Part shown: piece by piece, positions 1-9,871 of the stretch
How positions within the stretch are numbered: the stretch's first letter is position 1
Layout: each line of letters starts with the position of its first letter
Notes under the pieces: model-generated
What the model was told of the DNA's origin: nothing
Seen by the model: only the letters and a program-made list of their open reading frames with translations
Database searches by the model: none
Assembly (NCBI GenBank): GCA_023700985.1
Contig: JAMPXV010000006.1
Coordinates: 1-35,576, forward strand
Direction: 5' to 3'
DNA: 35,576 bases
Source: Lysobacter sp.
GTDB taxonomy: Bacteria; Pseudomonadota; Gammaproteobacteria; Burkholderiales; Usitatibacteraceae
Program-made: the position numbers and the translations under genes

Positions 1-69
1 GCAGCCGATGAGCGGCGGCGTCTTGGCCTTCAGGAAGTCGAATTGATCAGCGAGTTTTTCTTTAAGCAT
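1..69 (-). CDS. pilM: PilM, type IV pilus assembly protein (N-terminus only)
   Basis: Only the first 23 codons lie in the window; the gene continues off the left edge. They read MLKEKLADQFDFLKAKTPPL then IGC. A short FDFLK-type start followed by PPLIG is typical of betaproteobacterial PilM, whose actin-like nucleotide-binding domain begins immediately afterwards. PilM is the cytoplasmic member of the PilMNOP alignment complex that links the inner-membrane pilus motor to the secretin. The second line of evidence is context: divergent pilM and class A PBP genes are a well-known arrangement in Pseudomonas and many betaproteobacteria. A good promoter lies upstream on the same strand. The call rests on a short N-terminus and synteny, so it is probable rather than certain. 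Confidence 0.62.
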   Translation of the reverse strand, partial: MLKEKLADQFDFLKAKTPPLIGC

Positions 70-108
70 GGTGGAGGCTTAGCACCCACTGCGAAGAATC
101 TACTTTAG

Positions 109-137
109 ATGCTAGCAACAAGTCCTAGGAGTGTAAA
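109..137 (-). promoter_or_regulatory. Sigma-70-like promoter for pilM
   Basis: Read on the minus strand, TTTACA and TAGCAT are separated by exactly 17 bases, close to the sigma-70 consensus. The predicted start of transcription is about 30 bases before the pilM ATG. The site is in an AT-richer patch of an otherwise GC-rich region. Confidence 0.55.
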
Positions 138-174
138 GCATTTTGTCGGCGGGCCCCGGGAACCCCCGCCCGTC

Positions 175-180
175 TATAAT
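175..180 (+). promoter_or_regulatory. Candidate -10 box for the PBP gene
   Basis: A perfect TATAAT hexamer lies 65 bases before the PBP start codon. No recognisable -35 hexamer is present 16-18 bases upstream, where the sequence is G/C only. It may depend on an activator, or be a chance match. Confidence 0.35.
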
Positions 181-245
181 GTCTTCCGTCTTTCCCCGCC
201 CGGCGGGGACCGGATTGCTTGTCCTTCCGCCAGGCTCGCCTGCCC

Positions 246-2573
246 ATGACTTCCCGTTGGTGGTTCTACCCCTCGCTCGTCGCCGCGTCGTTGGTCCTCG
301 TCGCCGCGGGGGTGGGGGCGCTCACGGTCATCCTGCTCTGGCCGAACCTGCCCTCGCTGGAGGCCCTGACCGACTACCGGCCGAAGATCCCGCTGCGGGT
401 CTACAGCGCCGAGGGAGAGCTGATCGGGGAGTTCGGCGAGGAAAAGCGGGCCGTCGTGAGGATCGAGAACGTGCCGCCGGTGATGAAGCACGCGATCCTC
501 GCGGCCGAGGACGACAGGTTCTACGAGCACGGGGGTGTCGACTACGCCGGGGTGGCGCGCGCGGCGGTGGCCAACCTGCAGGGTCGGCGGGAGGGGGCGA
601 GCACCATCACCATGCAGGTCGCGAGGACGTTCTTCCTCACCCGCGAGAAGACCATCGCCCGCAAGCTCTCCGAGATCCTGCTCGCCTTCAAGATCGAGGC
701 GAGCCTCACCAAGGACCAGATCCTCGAGCTGTACGTGAACCAGATCTTCCTCGGCAGCCGGGCCTACGGGTTCGCCTCGGCCGCCAACGTCTACTTCGGC
801 AAGAGCCTCTCGGAGCTCACGGCGGCGGAGGCGGCGATGCTCGCGGGGCTGCCCCAGGCACCCTCCCGGCAGAACCCCTTCGTCAACCCGAAGCGGGCCC
901 AGCAGCGCCAGCATTACGTCCTGCGCCGGATGAGCGAGGTGGGATGGCTTCCCGCGGAAGACTACCGGCGCGCGCTGGCCGAGCCGCTCCGGCTGAACGC
1001 GAACGCCCGTGACACCTACGCGCTGAAGGCCGACTACGTGGCCGAAATGGCGAGGGCGGCAGTCTTCGAGCAGTACGGCGAATCGGCCTACGTGAGCGGC
1101 ATCCGGGTGGAGACCACGATCCGCCGGCAGGACCAGGAGGCGGCGAACGCCGGCCTGCGGCAGGGGGTCCTCGACTACGACCGTCGCCATGGCTACCGCG
1201 GTCCGGAGGCCTACGTGAGCCTGCCGGCCGGGTCCGGGCCGGAGATCGAGGAGGCCGTCGAGGAAGCCCTCCTGGACCGGGAGTCGGTCGGGGACCTGGT
1301 GGCCGCCGTGGTGGTCCAGGCCACGCCGCGCGAAGTCGTGGCCGTCATGAGGCGCGGCGACGTCGTGAAGATCGGCGGCGAAGGCCTGAAGTTCGTCGCC
1401 CGGGCCCTGGTCGACCGGTCGAATCCCGACCGTGCCATTCGCCGGGGGGCGGTGATACGCCTGGCGCCGGGCGAAAAGGGGGCGTGGAACGTCGCGCAGG
1501 TGCCCAAGATCGAGGCGGCCCTCGTGGCGCTCGACCCCGCCAACGGCGGCATCCGCGCCCTCGCGGGCGGGTTCGACTTCAACGCGAGCAAGTTCAACCA
1601 CGTCACCCAGGCCTGGCGGCAGCCGGGCTCCAGCTTCAAGCCCTTCATATATTCAGGGGCGCTGGAGAAGGGGTTCACCCCGGCCACCGTCCTGAACGAC
1701 GCCCCGTTCGTGATCGACGCGGCCAAGACCGGCGGCCAGCTGTGGGAACCGAAGAACTACGACGGCAAGTACGAGGGCCCGATGCGGCTTCGCACGGCGA
1801 TCGCCAAGTCCAAGAACATGGTCTCCATCCGCCTGCTGCAGGCGATCGGCCCCGACTACGCACAGGACTACATCCAGAGGTTCGGGTTCGACCCGAAGCT
1901 GCACCCCCCGTACCTCACCATGGCGCTCGGCGCCGGATCCGTCACGCCCCTGCAGATGGCGAGCGCCTACGCGGTGTTCGCCAATGGCGGCTTCCGGGTG
2001 AAGCCCTGGTTCATCTCCCGCATCCTCGACAACCGGGGCACGACGCTCTACGAGGCGAAGCCGGAGGTGGCCGGGGAAGACGCCGAGCGGGTGCTCGATC
2101 CGCGCAACGCGTTCCTGATGTCGAGCCTCATGCGCGACGTGGTGCGCCAGGGCACTGCCGTGCGGGCGATGTCGCTGGGCCGTCACGACCTCGCCGGCAA
2201 GACGGGCACCACCAACGACCACGTTGACGCCTGGTTCGCCGGCTACCAGGCGTCGCTGGTGGCGGTCGCGTGGATCGGCTTCGACACGCCCGCCCCCATG
2301 GGCGCCAACGAAACGGGCAGCCAAGCGGCCCTGCCGATGTGGATGACCTATATGTCCCGGACCCTCAAGGGCGTGCCGGAAGCGGAGCTCGAGCCCCCGG
2401 AAGGCGTGGTCGCGGTTTCCATCGACCCCGCCACGGGGATGCGCGAGACGGACGGCCGCAGCACGACGCTCGAGTTCTTCTACAGGGAATCGATTCCGGG
2501 CAGCGGCCCGGAAGGCGGGGCGGCCCGGGACTCGGCCCGCCCCCCCGAGGAAGTGAAGAACCAGATCTTCTAG
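246..2573 (+). CDS. mrcA: Penicillin-binding protein 1A (bifunctional class A PBP)
   Basis: 775-residue inner-membrane peptidoglycan synthase with glycosyltransferase and transpeptidase activities. One N-terminal membrane helix spans about residues 10-31. The GT51 domain follows with the catalytic-Glu motif EDDRFYEHGGVD (Glu88) and a REGASTITMQVAR stretch. An OB-like insert precedes the transpeptidase domain, which has SxxK as SSFK (Ser462), SxN as SKN (Ser522) and KTGT (Lys652). Length and motif order match PBP1A. The ORF track starts at a TTG nine codons earlier; the ATG at 246 places the membrane helix at the usual distance and is preferred, although neither start has a strong ribosome site. 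The gene diverges from pilM, and the next gene starts 24 bases after its stop. Confidence 0.95.
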   Translation: MTSRWWFYPSLVAASLVLVAAGVGALTVILLWPNLPSLEALTDYRPKIPLRVYSAEGELIGEFGEEKRAVVRIENVPPVMKHAILAAEDDRFYEHGGVDYAGVARAAVANLQGRREGASTITMQVARTFFLTREKTIARKLSEILLAFKIEASLTKDQILELYVNQIFLGSRAYGFASAANVYFGKSLSELTAAEAAMLAGLPQAPSRQNPFVNPKRAQQRQHYVLRRMSEVGWLPAEDYRRALAEPLRLNANARDTYALKADYVAEMARAAVFEQYGESAYVSGIRVETTIRRQDQEAANAGLRQGVLDYDRRHGYRGPEAYVSLPAGSGPEIEEAVEEALLDRESVGDLVAAVVVQATPREVVAVMRRGDVVKIGGEGLKFVARALVDRSNPDRAIRRGAVIRLAPGEKGAWNVAQVPKIEAALVALDPANGGIRALAGGFDFNASKFNHVTQAWRQPGSSFKPFIYSGALEKGFTPATVLNDAPFVIDAAKTGGQLWEPKNYDGKYEGPMRLRTAIAKSKNMVSIRLLQAIGPDYAQDYIQRFGFDPKLHPPYLTMALGAGSVTPLQMASAYAVFANGGFRVKPWFISRILDNRGTTLYEAKPEVAGEDAERVLDPRNAFLMSSLMRDVVRQGTAVRAMSLGRHDLAGKTGTTNDHVDAWFAGYQASLVAVAWIGFDTPAPMGANETGSQAALPMWMTYMSRTLKGVPEAELEPPEGVVAVSIDPATGMRETDGRSTTLEFFYRESIPGSGPEGGAARDSARPPEEVKNQIF

Positions 2574-2597
2574 GACGGGAAGCGGCGGGAGGAGGCA

Positions 2598-4246
<1,649 letters not shown>

Positions 4247-4308
4247 TGGCAGCCGACTCTGATCGCTTGAAGGGTGACTCCTTCCCCGCTTCTCCTCCCT
4301 GAGCGGGC

Positions 4309-4334
4309 GCCTTAATTCCCATTAAGGCTTTTTT
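4309..4334 (+). terminator. Intrinsic terminator-like hairpin, plus orientation
   Basis: The arms GCCTTAAT and ATTAAGGC form a perfect 8-bp stem with a 4-base loop, followed at once by six T. This is the plus-strand orientation, yet no plus-strand gene is annotated just upstream. On the minus strand no T-run follows. Confidence 0.5.
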
Positions 4335-4369
4335 GCCCCGGCCTTATTCCCCTTTTGCCGGGGCTTTTT
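4335..4369 (+). terminator. Second terminator-like hairpin, overlapping the engB stop
   Basis: GCCCCGGC and GCCGGGGC form a perfect 8-bp stem around a 14-base loop, followed by TTTTT on the plus strand. It begins directly after the preceding hairpin and T-run. It covers the last codons and stop of engB, which is read on the opposite strand. On engB mRNA the stem would form but would be followed by A-rich sequence, so it could protect the 3' end rather than terminate. Confidence 0.45.
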
Positions 4370-4964
4370 GTTTGTGCGCCGCCACCCAGGCCTCTATGCA
4401 GGCCTGTGCCTCCACCGTGCCGGTGCGCTTGAGGCTCGAGAAGAGCTGCGCCGTGGCCCCGGGATAGACCTGCGCGAGGTCCTTGCGGGCCTGGGCCAGG
4501 GTGCGCTGTGCCGCCTGTGCCGAGAGCTTGTCGGACTTGGAGAGCAGCACGTGGACCTGCCGCCCGGAGGGCAGCAGCCAGTCGAGCAGGCGCCGGTCCT
4601 GGGGCGTCAGCGGATGGCGGGAGTCCATCACGATCACGACGCCGGCCAGCGCACGGCGATGGAACACGTACTCCCCCACGAGCGTGTCCCAGTGCCGCCG
4701 CACCGCGAGAGGGACCCCCGCGTAGCCGTACCCGGGCAGGTCGACGAGGAAAGCGTCCTCGTCCACGGCGAAGAAGTTGATGAGCTGGGTCCGCCCGGGC
4801 GTCTTGCTCACGAAGGCGAGGCGGCGGCGGCCCGCCAGCGTGTTCAGCGCGCTGGACTTCCCGGCATTGGAGCGGCCGATGAACGCGATCTCGGGGAGCG
4901 TATCGCCGGGCAGCAGCTTCGGGTCGTGGACGGAGAGGTGGTAGCGGGCGTTCTCGATGCGCAT
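4344..4964 (-). CDS. engB: Ribosome-biogenesis GTP-binding protein EngB (YihA/YsxC)
   Basis: 206-residue TRAFAC-class GTPase needed for large ribosomal subunit maturation. G1 reads GRSNAGKSS (about residues 30-38), G3 is DLPGYG (75-80) and G4 is LSKSDK, all in order. KTPGRTQLINFF is the characteristic switch I segment. The ORF track extends 17 codons upstream. The internal ATG at 4964 starts MRIENARYHLS, which matches the usual EngB N-terminus and length, so I prefer it. It diverges from the cytochrome c4 gene; engB next to a cytochrome c4 gene is common in beta- and gammaproteobacteria. Confidence 0.95.
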   Translation of the reverse strand: MRIENARYHLSVHDPKLLPGDTLPEIAFIGRSNAGKSSALNTLAGRRRLAFVSKTPGRTQLINFFAVDEDAFLVDLPGYGYAGVPLAVRRHWDTLVGEYVFHRRALAGVVIVMDSRHPLTPQDRRLLDWLLPSGRQVHVLLSKSDKLSAQAAQRTLAQARKDLAQVYPGATAQLFSSLKRTGTVEAQACIEAWVAAHKQKAPAKGE

Positions 4965-5028
4965 GGAGGGGCTCAGGGTTGCGGCGTTGCCCCATCCCGC
5001 GGGCTGGCGGCACAAGGGTCGGCTACGG

Positions 5029-5034
5029 TAAAAT
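5029..5034 (+). promoter_or_regulatory. Candidate -10 box for the cytochrome c4 gene
   Basis: TAAAAT lies 38 bases before the start codon in the engB/cytochrome divergent gap. There is no clear -35 hexamer. Confidence 0.3.
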
Positions 5035-5072
5035 CGCCGGGTTCAAGCGACTCGACAGACAGAGGACCGGCA

Positions 5073-5693
5073 ATGCGTGCAATCCAAGGGTGGGCGGGGC
5101 TCATGGCGGTAGTCTACGCAACGCTGGCACAGGGTGCTGCGCCGGCACCTGCGCCGAAGCCCGATCTCGAGCGCGGCAAGCAGGTTGCGGCGACCGTCTG
5201 CGCGGCTTGCCACGGACCGGACGGCAACAGCCCCGCGCCGGCCAATCCCATCCTGGCGGGCCAGCACGCGGACTATCTTGCCGCCCAGCTTGCCGCCTAC
5301 AAGTCGGGCGCGCGCGCCAATCCGATCATGGCGGGCATGACCGCCGCCCTCACCCCGGAGGACATGCGCAACGTCGCCGCGTGGTTCGCGAAGCAGACGC
5401 CCCGGCCGTCCGCGGCCAAGGACAAGGCGCTTGCCCTGCGTGGCGAGCAGATCTGGCGAGGCGGCATTCGCCAGGGCAACGTCCCGGCCTGCGCCGGCTG
5501 CCACGGTGCCGCCGGTGCCGGCATCCCCTCCCAGTACCCCCGCCTCGCCGGCCAGTACGCGGACCTCACGCTCGCGTGGCTCAAGGCCTTCGCCAGCGGC
5601 GGCCGCGCCAACGCCATGATGGGGCCGATCGCCGCCAAGATGTCCGAGGCGGACATGAAGGCGGTCTCGGAGTACGTCGCCGGGCTTCGCTAG
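5073..5693 (+). CDS. Dihaem cytochrome c4
   Basis: 206 residues with an N-terminal signal peptide (hydrophobic core GLMAVVYATLAQG, likely cleaved near AQG-A), so periplasmic. Two CxxCH haem sites, CAACH and CAGCH, lie in two tandem class I cytochrome c domains. Each is followed by a PxLAGQ-type loop with the distal-side methionines in MAGM and MMGPIAAKM. This two-domain plan is that of cytochrome c4, an electron carrier to cbb3 or other terminal oxidases. The ORF track starts far upstream inside antisense engB; the ATG at 5073 has an AGAGGA ribosome site and opens the signal peptide. It is monocistronic and converges with hemL. Confidence 0.93.
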   Translation: MRAIQGWAGLMAVVYATLAQGAAPAPAPKPDLERGKQVAATVCAACHGPDGNSPAPANPILAGQHADYLAAQLAAYKSGARANPIMAGMTAALTPEDMRNVAAWFAKQTPRPSAAKDKALALRGEQIWRGGIRQGNVPACAGCHGAAGAGIPSQYPRLAGQYADLTLAWLKAFASGGRANAMMGPIAAKMSEADMKAVSEYVAGLR

Positions 5694-5707
5694 CCCCGGC
5701 GTCACCT

Positions 5708-5726
5708 CGCGCGGCCTGTCCGCGCG
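5708..5726. terminator. Hairpin between converging cytochrome c4 and hemL genes
   Basis: CGCGCGG and CCGCGCG form a perfect 7-bp stem with a 5-base loop in the 45-base convergent gap. There is no T-run on either strand, so termination is possible but not shown. Confidence 0.3.
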
Positions 5727-5738
5727 TTGCGGGGGCCT

Positions 5739-7028
5739 CTAGGCCGCCCGTGATTCCCCGAACGCCTCGCGGGCCGCCGCAAGCGTCGCCTCGATCTCGG
5801 CGGTGCCGTGCGCGGCGGAAACGAAGCCGGCCTCGAATGCCGACGGCGCCAGGTACACCCCGCGGCGAAGCATGGCGTGGAAGAAGCGGTTGAACGCCTC
5901 CTTGTCGCTTTCCATCACCTGGGCGAACGTCGCCGGCGCGGTGGCCCGGAAGAAGATCCCGAACATGCCGCCCAGCGATGCCGCGCTGAAGGCGACGCCT
6001 GCCTGGCCCGCTTCGCGAACGAGGCCCTCGGCAAGGGCCGACGTCGTGGCCGAAAGCGCCTCGAAGAATCCGGGCGCCAACACGCGCTTGAGGGTCGCGA
6101 GCCCGGCCGTCACCGCGACGGGGTTCCCGGACAGCGTGCCTGCCTGGTAGACGGGTCCCACGGGCGCGAGCTTCGCCATGATGTCGCGGCGGCCGCCGAA
6201 GGCGCCCACGGGCATGCCACCGCCGATCACCTTGCCCAGCGTGGTGAGGTCGGGGCGGATCCCGAACACGCCCTGCGCGCCCTGCGGGCCGACGCGAAAC
6301 CCGGTCATCACCTCGTCGAAGATGAGGACCGCGCCGTGCTCGGTGCACAGGCGGCGCAGGGTCTCGACGAAGTCCTGCGATGGCCGGATGAAGTTCATGT
6401 TCCCCGCGACGGGCTCGAGGACCACGGCGGCGATCTCCGCCCCGTAGCGCCGGAACGCGTCCTCGGCCTGCTGCGGGTCGTTGTAGTCGAGGACGAGGGT
6501 CTTCGAGGTGAGCTCGGGAGGCACGCCGGCGGAGGTGGGGTTGCCGAAGGTGAGGGCACCGGAACCCGCCTTCACCAGCAGGAAATCGCTGTGGCCGTGG
6601 TAGCAGCCCTCGAACTTCACGATCAGGGAACGGCCCGTGAATCCCCGCGCCAGGCGCAGGGCGCTCATCACGGCCTCCGTGCCGGAGCTCACGAGACGCA
6701 CCTGCTCGATCGACGGGAGGCTGCGCGTGATGAGCTCCGCCATCTCCAGCTCGAGCTCGGTCGGCGCGCCGAAGGAAAGCCCGCGCGAGGCCGCGGCGGC
6801 GATTTCCGCGAGGACCTCCGGGTGCGCGTGGCCGAGGATGGCCGGGCCCCACGAGCCCACGTAGTCGATGTACCGGTTGCCGTCGACGTCGACAAGCCAG
6901 GCGCCCTTTCCCTCGCGGAAGAAGATGGGCGTCCCGCCGACCGCGCGAAAGGCGCGAACGGGCGAGTTCACGCCGCCGGGAATGACCCGCTGCGAGGCTT
7001 CAAAGAGCTGCTGGCTGCGTTCGTACAT
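5739..7028 (-). CDS. hemL: Glutamate-1-semialdehyde 2,1-aminomutase
   Basis: 429-residue PLP enzyme that converts glutamate-1-semialdehyde to 5-aminolevulinate, the substrate of HemB. The N-terminus has the hallmark [12 protein letters not shown]. The PLP-binding lysine is Lys266 in [18 protein letters not shown], and the cofactor Asp sits in [11 protein letters not shown]. The size is standard. The start overlaps the end of thiE by 29 bases in another frame, making it the third gene of a thiD-thiE-hemL operon. C5-pathway haem synthesis is therefore expected in this organism. Confidence 0.97.
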   Translation of the reverse strand: MYERSQQLFEASQRVIPGGVNSPVRAFRAVGGTPIFFREGKGAWLVDVDGNRYIDYVGSWGPAILGHAHPEVLAEIAAAASRGLSFGAPTELELEMAELITRSLPSIEQVRLVSSGTEAVMSALRLARGFTGRSLIVKFEGCYHGHSDFLLVKAGSGALTFGNPTSAGVPPELTSKTLVLDYNDPQQAEDAFRRYGAEIAAVVLEPVAGNMNFIRPSQDFVETLRRLCTEHGAVLIFDEVMTGFRVGPQGAQGVFGIRPDLTTLGKVIGGGMPVGAFGGRRDIMAKLAPVGPVYQAGTLSGNPVAVTAGLATLKRVLAPGFFEALSATTSALAEGLVREAGQAGVAFSAASLGGMFGIFFRATAPATFAQVMESDKEAFNRFFHAMLRRGVYLAPSAFEAGFVSAAHGTAEIEATLAAAREAFGESRAA

Positions 7029-7680
7029 GGGTGTCGTCTTCCGTTTCGAAGGGTCGTGAGAGGGCGCGGGCGGCGGCGGCCACGTCCGGCGCGTCGAAGA
7101 GCGAGGAGATCACCGCCAGCATGTCTGCCCCGGCCGCGACGGCTTCGGCGGCATTGGCCTGCGTGATGCCGCCGATGGCCGCGACGGGAAGTCCGGTCAG
7201 GCGCCCGGCCTCGCCGAGCGCGGCCAGACCCGAGCGCACCGCCTGCGGCTTCGTCGCGGAGGCGAACACGCTGCCGATGCCCACGTAGTCCGCGCCCGCT
7301 TCGGCGGCCGCCACCGCGAGCGCGACGTCGTCGTAGCAGGACACGCCCAGGATCGCCCCGGGCAGGCGGCTGCGCGCCTCGCGCGGGTCGCCGTCGTCGC
7401 GGCCCAGGTGCAGCCCGTCGGCGTCGAGGACGATTGCCAACGCGAGGTCGTCGTTCACGATGAGGGGCACGCCGCGCTCCCGGCACAGGGCAAGGAGCGA
7501 TTCGGCCTGCACGCGCCGTTCCCGGGCGGCCAGCCGCTTCGCACGGTACTGGACGAGACGCGCGCCGCCCTCGATGGCACGATCCACCAGGTCGCGCAGC
7601 CGGGCGAGGTCGTCGATCTCGGGCGTGACGGCATAGAGGCCACGCAGCCGCCGCCTTCGCTCACTCGCGCTCGTCGTCAT
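7000..7680 (-). CDS. thiE: Thiamine-phosphate synthase
   Basis: 226 residues, TIM-barrel enzyme that joins HMP-PP and thiazole phosphate to give thiamine monophosphate. Visible family motifs are LYAVTP (residues 15-20), VQYRAK (44-48), [19 protein letters not shown], and the phosphate-binding PVAAIGGIT near residue 165. The ORF track extends upstream into thiD; the ATG at 7680 fits the family N-terminus and overlaps thiD by 20 bases. The last codons overlap the hemL start, so the three genes are probably translationally coupled. Confidence 0.94.
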   Translation of the reverse strand: MTTSASERRRRLRGLYAVTPEIDDLARLRDLVDRAIEGGARLVQYRAKRLAARERRVQAESLLALCRERGVPLIVNDDLALAIVLDADGLHLGRDDGDPREARSRLPGAILGVSCYDDVALAVAAAEAGADYVGIGSVFASATKPQAVRSGLAALGEAGRLTGLPVAAIGGITQANAAEAVAAGADMLAVISSLFDAPDVAAAARALSRPFETEDDTHVRTQPAAL

Positions 7681-8491
7681 CGGCGTCGCGAGCCCAGAAC
7701 AGGCGATCGGGGATGTGCTGTCCCATGCCCGGCCGGAACGCCCGCGCCAGCGCCTGCCAGGTGTAGTCCTGGGCTTCGTGGACGGCCTCGGCCACCTCGA
7801 GGCCGCGCGCAAGGTTGGCCGCGATGGCCGACGCGAGCGTGCACCCCGAGCCGTGGAAGCTGCCGGGCAGGCGCTGCCAGGTGTCGGAACGGATAATGCC
7901 GTCGCGGTGATGCAGCGTGTTCACCACGGACGCCGTGGCATCGTGCGTTCCCGTGACCAGCACGTACTCGCAACCCGCGTCGAGGAGGCGGCGGGCGCAC
8001 TCGGCGTGGTCGGGATCCTCGTCGTCGTCCACCTCCGCGAGCCGGCGCAACTCGGGGATGTTGGGTGTCACGACCGTGCTCTGGGGCACGAGGAGCTCGC
8101 GAATCGCGGCGATCAGGTCCTCGCCGCCGAACTCGTCGCCCCTGCCCGAGGCAAGGACCGGGTCCAGGACCAGGGGGATGTCCGGATAGTCCGACACGAT
8201 CTCGGCCACCACGGTGACGATGTCGGAGGAGGCGAGCACCCCCACCTTGAACGCCACGACCGGGATGTCCTCGAGGATGCAGCGCGCCTGGTCGGCGACC
8301 CAGTCGGGGTCGAGCGCGAGGAAGCCCTCCACGCCCGCGGTGTCCTGCACCGTGATGGCCGTGACCACCGATAGCGGGTGGCATCCCATGCTGGCAAGCG
8401 TGAGGATGTCGGCCTGCAGCCCGGCGCCCGAAGTCGGGTCGGTGGCCGCGAAGGTGAGGACGGCGGGGGGAACGGGGGGCTGGGCAGGCAT
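7661..8491 (-). CDS. thiD: Hydroxymethylpyrimidine/phosphomethylpyrimidine kinase
   Basis: 276-residue ribokinase-fold enzyme that phosphorylates HMP and HMP-P for thiamine synthesis. The N-terminus LTFAATDPTSGAGLQADI corresponds to the usual AGSDSGGGAGIQAD. The anion hole and catalytic Asp region is in GSFHGSGCTLASAIAANLARG, and VVTAITVQDT is also typical. The track start at 8626 would add 45 low-complexity residues; the ATG at 8491 gives the family N-terminus and is preferred. It is the first gene of the thiD-thiE-hemL operon. A weak TAGAAT -10 candidate lies at 8601-8606 on the minus strand. No TPP riboswitch is visible on the thiD strand. Confidence 0.93.
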   Translation of the reverse strand: MPAQPPVPPAVLTFAATDPTSGAGLQADILTLASMGCHPLSVVTAITVQDTAGVEGFLALDPDWVADQARCILEDIPVVAFKVGVLASSDIVTVVAEIVSDYPDIPLVLDPVLASGRGDEFGGEDLIAAIRELLVPQSTVVTPNIPELRRLAEVDDDEDPDHAECARRLLDAGCEYVLVTGTHDATASVVNTLHHRDGIIRSDTWQRLPGSFHGSGCTLASAIAANLARGLEVAEAVHEAQDYTWQALARAFRPGMGQHIPDRLFWARDADDDERE

Positions 8492-8509
8492 GGAAGCGGA
8501 GGGGGACGC

Positions 8510-8586
8510 GGGGTAAACTGCCGGCTGGCCGCGAGCCGAGGGGGCTGAGAGTCGCCACCCCGGCCCGGCAGTCACGGCGTGCAGGG
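8510..8586 (+). other. THI-box-like sequence, probably degenerate or coincidental
   Basis: In plus orientation the stretch contains GGGGT, then GGGGGCTGAGAG, ACCCC and finally CGGCGTGCAGGG. These occur in the order of TPP-aptamer conserved blocks, but the central GAACCUGAUC block is absent. It precedes the rubredoxin gene, and thiD lies on the other strand. Not a functional riboswitch as written. Confidence 0.2.
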
Positions 8587-8638
8587 TTTCCTGTCCGCTC
8601 ATTCTACCCACATCCGCCGCCGCCACCTCCGACCCGCC

Positions 8639-8830
8639 ATGTCCACCGCCCCCGCTCCCGCCCCGTATCGAACCTGGATGTGCCTGGTCTGCGGATTCGT
8701 CTACGACGAGGCGGCGGGCTCGCCCGAGGACGGTCTCGTGCCCGGCACGCGCTGGGAGGACGTTCCCGCCAACTGGAGCTGCCCGGAATGCGGCGCGCGC
8801 AAGGACGACTTCGAGATGGTGGAGATCTGA
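8639..8830 (+). CDS. Rubredoxin
   Basis: 63-residue small iron protein with the two CxxCG-type knuckles CLVCG and CPECG that bind a single Fe(Cys)4. The linking core is typical: [31 protein letters not shown], of which GTRWEDVP and NWSCPECG are the diagnostic parts. It is a cytosolic one-electron carrier. The ATG at 8639 was chosen because it gives a normal-length protein; the longer ORF extension has no family match that I recognise. It diverges from thiD-thiE-hemL, an arrangement familiar in betaproteobacteria. It is not physically linked to a hydroxylase or reductase partner here. Confidence 0.93.
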   Translation: MSTAPAPAPYRTWMCLVCGFVYDEAAGSPEDGLVPGTRWEDVPANWSCPECGARKDDFEMVEI

Positions 8831-8881
8831 ACGTTACATTCGCAACATTTCGAAGTCGCGGCAGGTTGCGGCGCTTGAGTC

Positions 8882-8910
8882 TTGTTTCCGGGGATCAAGT
8901 AACATAGTGT
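8882..8910 (+). promoter_or_regulatory. Candidate sigma-70 promoter for the pilGHIJL cluster
   Basis: TTGTTT and TAGTGT are 17 bases apart in the AT-richest part of the 226-base gap before pilG. The rest of this gap (8831-9056) shows no gene or strong repeat. Confidence 0.4.
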
Positions 8911-9056
8911 TGTTTTGTTAAGGATCGACGATCCAGGGAGTCGCCGGAGAGCGAACGCGAAGGTGGTGCCGGCCAGATCGGGGCCCGGGCGGGAGGCGGG
9001 AGCCGCGCGGGAATGAGTCTTCGGCGCCTTGGAAGCGGCAAAACATCGAGGAAGGC

Positions 9057-9458
9057 GTGGCGGAAACGAAGACTCTTGCCGGCGTGCGGGTGATGGTGAT
9101 CGACGACAGCAACACCATTCGTCGAAGCGCCGAGATCTTCCTCATGCAGGCCGGCTGCCAGGTCATCCTGGCGGAGAACGGCTTCGACGCGCTCGCGAAG
9201 ATCGCCGACCACGAGCCGGACCTCATCTTCGTGGACATCATGATGCCGCGGCTCGACGGCTACCAGACCTGCGCCCTCATCAAGAAAAGCGGCAAGCACC
9301 ACGCCACGCCGGTCATCATGCTCTCGTCCAAGGACAGCCTGTTCGACCGCGCGCGCGGGCGGATGGTCGGCTCCGACGAGTACCTCACCAAGCCTTTCAC
9401 GAAGGAAAGCCTGCTCCGGGCGGTCGAGACACACCTCGCCCACCGCAGCACGGCCTGA
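9057..9458 (+). CDS. pilG: PilG, CheY-like twitching-motility response regulator
   Basis: 133-residue single receiver domain. Acidic residues in VIDDSN, the phospho-acceptor Asp60 in LIFVDIMMPRLDG, and Lys112 in YLTKPF are intact; SS in IMLSSKD supplies the switch hydroxyl. In the Pil-Chp system PilG is phosphorylated by the ChpA/PilL kinase and promotes pilus extension. A GTG start with a GAGGAAGG ribosome site is used. It is the first gene of the chemosensory cluster and precedes pilH by 34 bases. Confidence 0.92.
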   Translation: MAETKTLAGVRVMVIDDSNTIRRSAEIFLMQAGCQVILAENGFDALAKIADHEPDLIFVDIMMPRLDGYQTCALIKKSGKHHATPVIMLSSKDSLFDRARGRMVGSDEYLTKPFTKESLLRAVETHLAHRSTA

Positions 9459-9492
9459 CGAAACGGACACCACGTAACGGAGCGAAATCCAA

Positions 9493-9858
9493 ATGCCCAT
9501 CAAGAAAGTCATGGTTGTTGACGACTCGCCGACGGAGCGGGCCTATCTCGATAATCTCCTCAAGAAGAAGGGCTTCGAGGTGATCCTCATCGACAGCGGC
9601 GAGGCGGCCATCGAGCGCGCCAAGAGCGACAAGCCTGATCTCATCCTCATGGACGTCGTGATGCCGGGGCTCAACGGGTTCCAGGCAACCCGCGCGATCA
9701 CGCGGGACGAGGCGACCAAGCACATCCCGGTGATCATCTGCACGACGAAGGACCAGGAGACGGACAAGATCTGGGGCCTGAGGCAGGGCGCCAAGGACTA
9801 CGTCACGAAGCCGATCAACGAAGCCGACCTGATCGACAAGATCAAGTCGTTCGGCTGA
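9493..9858 (+). CDS. pilH: PilH, CheY-like twitching-motility response regulator
   Basis: 121-residue receiver domain with VVDDSPTERAYL, phospho-acceptor Asp54 in LILMDVVMPGLNG, TTKD and Lys106 in YVTKPI. The PTERAYL segment and IWGLRQGAKDYVTKP are typical of PilH and distinguish it from PilG. In known systems PilH acts as the counterbalancing regulator, favouring retraction or serving as a phosphate sink. It lies between pilG and pilI in the expected order. Confidence 0.93.
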   Translation: MPIKKVMVVDDSPTERAYLDNLLKKKGFEVILIDSGEAAIERAKSDKPDLILMDVVMPGLNGFQATRAITRDEATKHIPVIICTTKDQETDKIWGLRQGAKDYVTKPINEADLIDKIKSFG

Positions 9859-9871
9859 GGCGCCACGCCCC

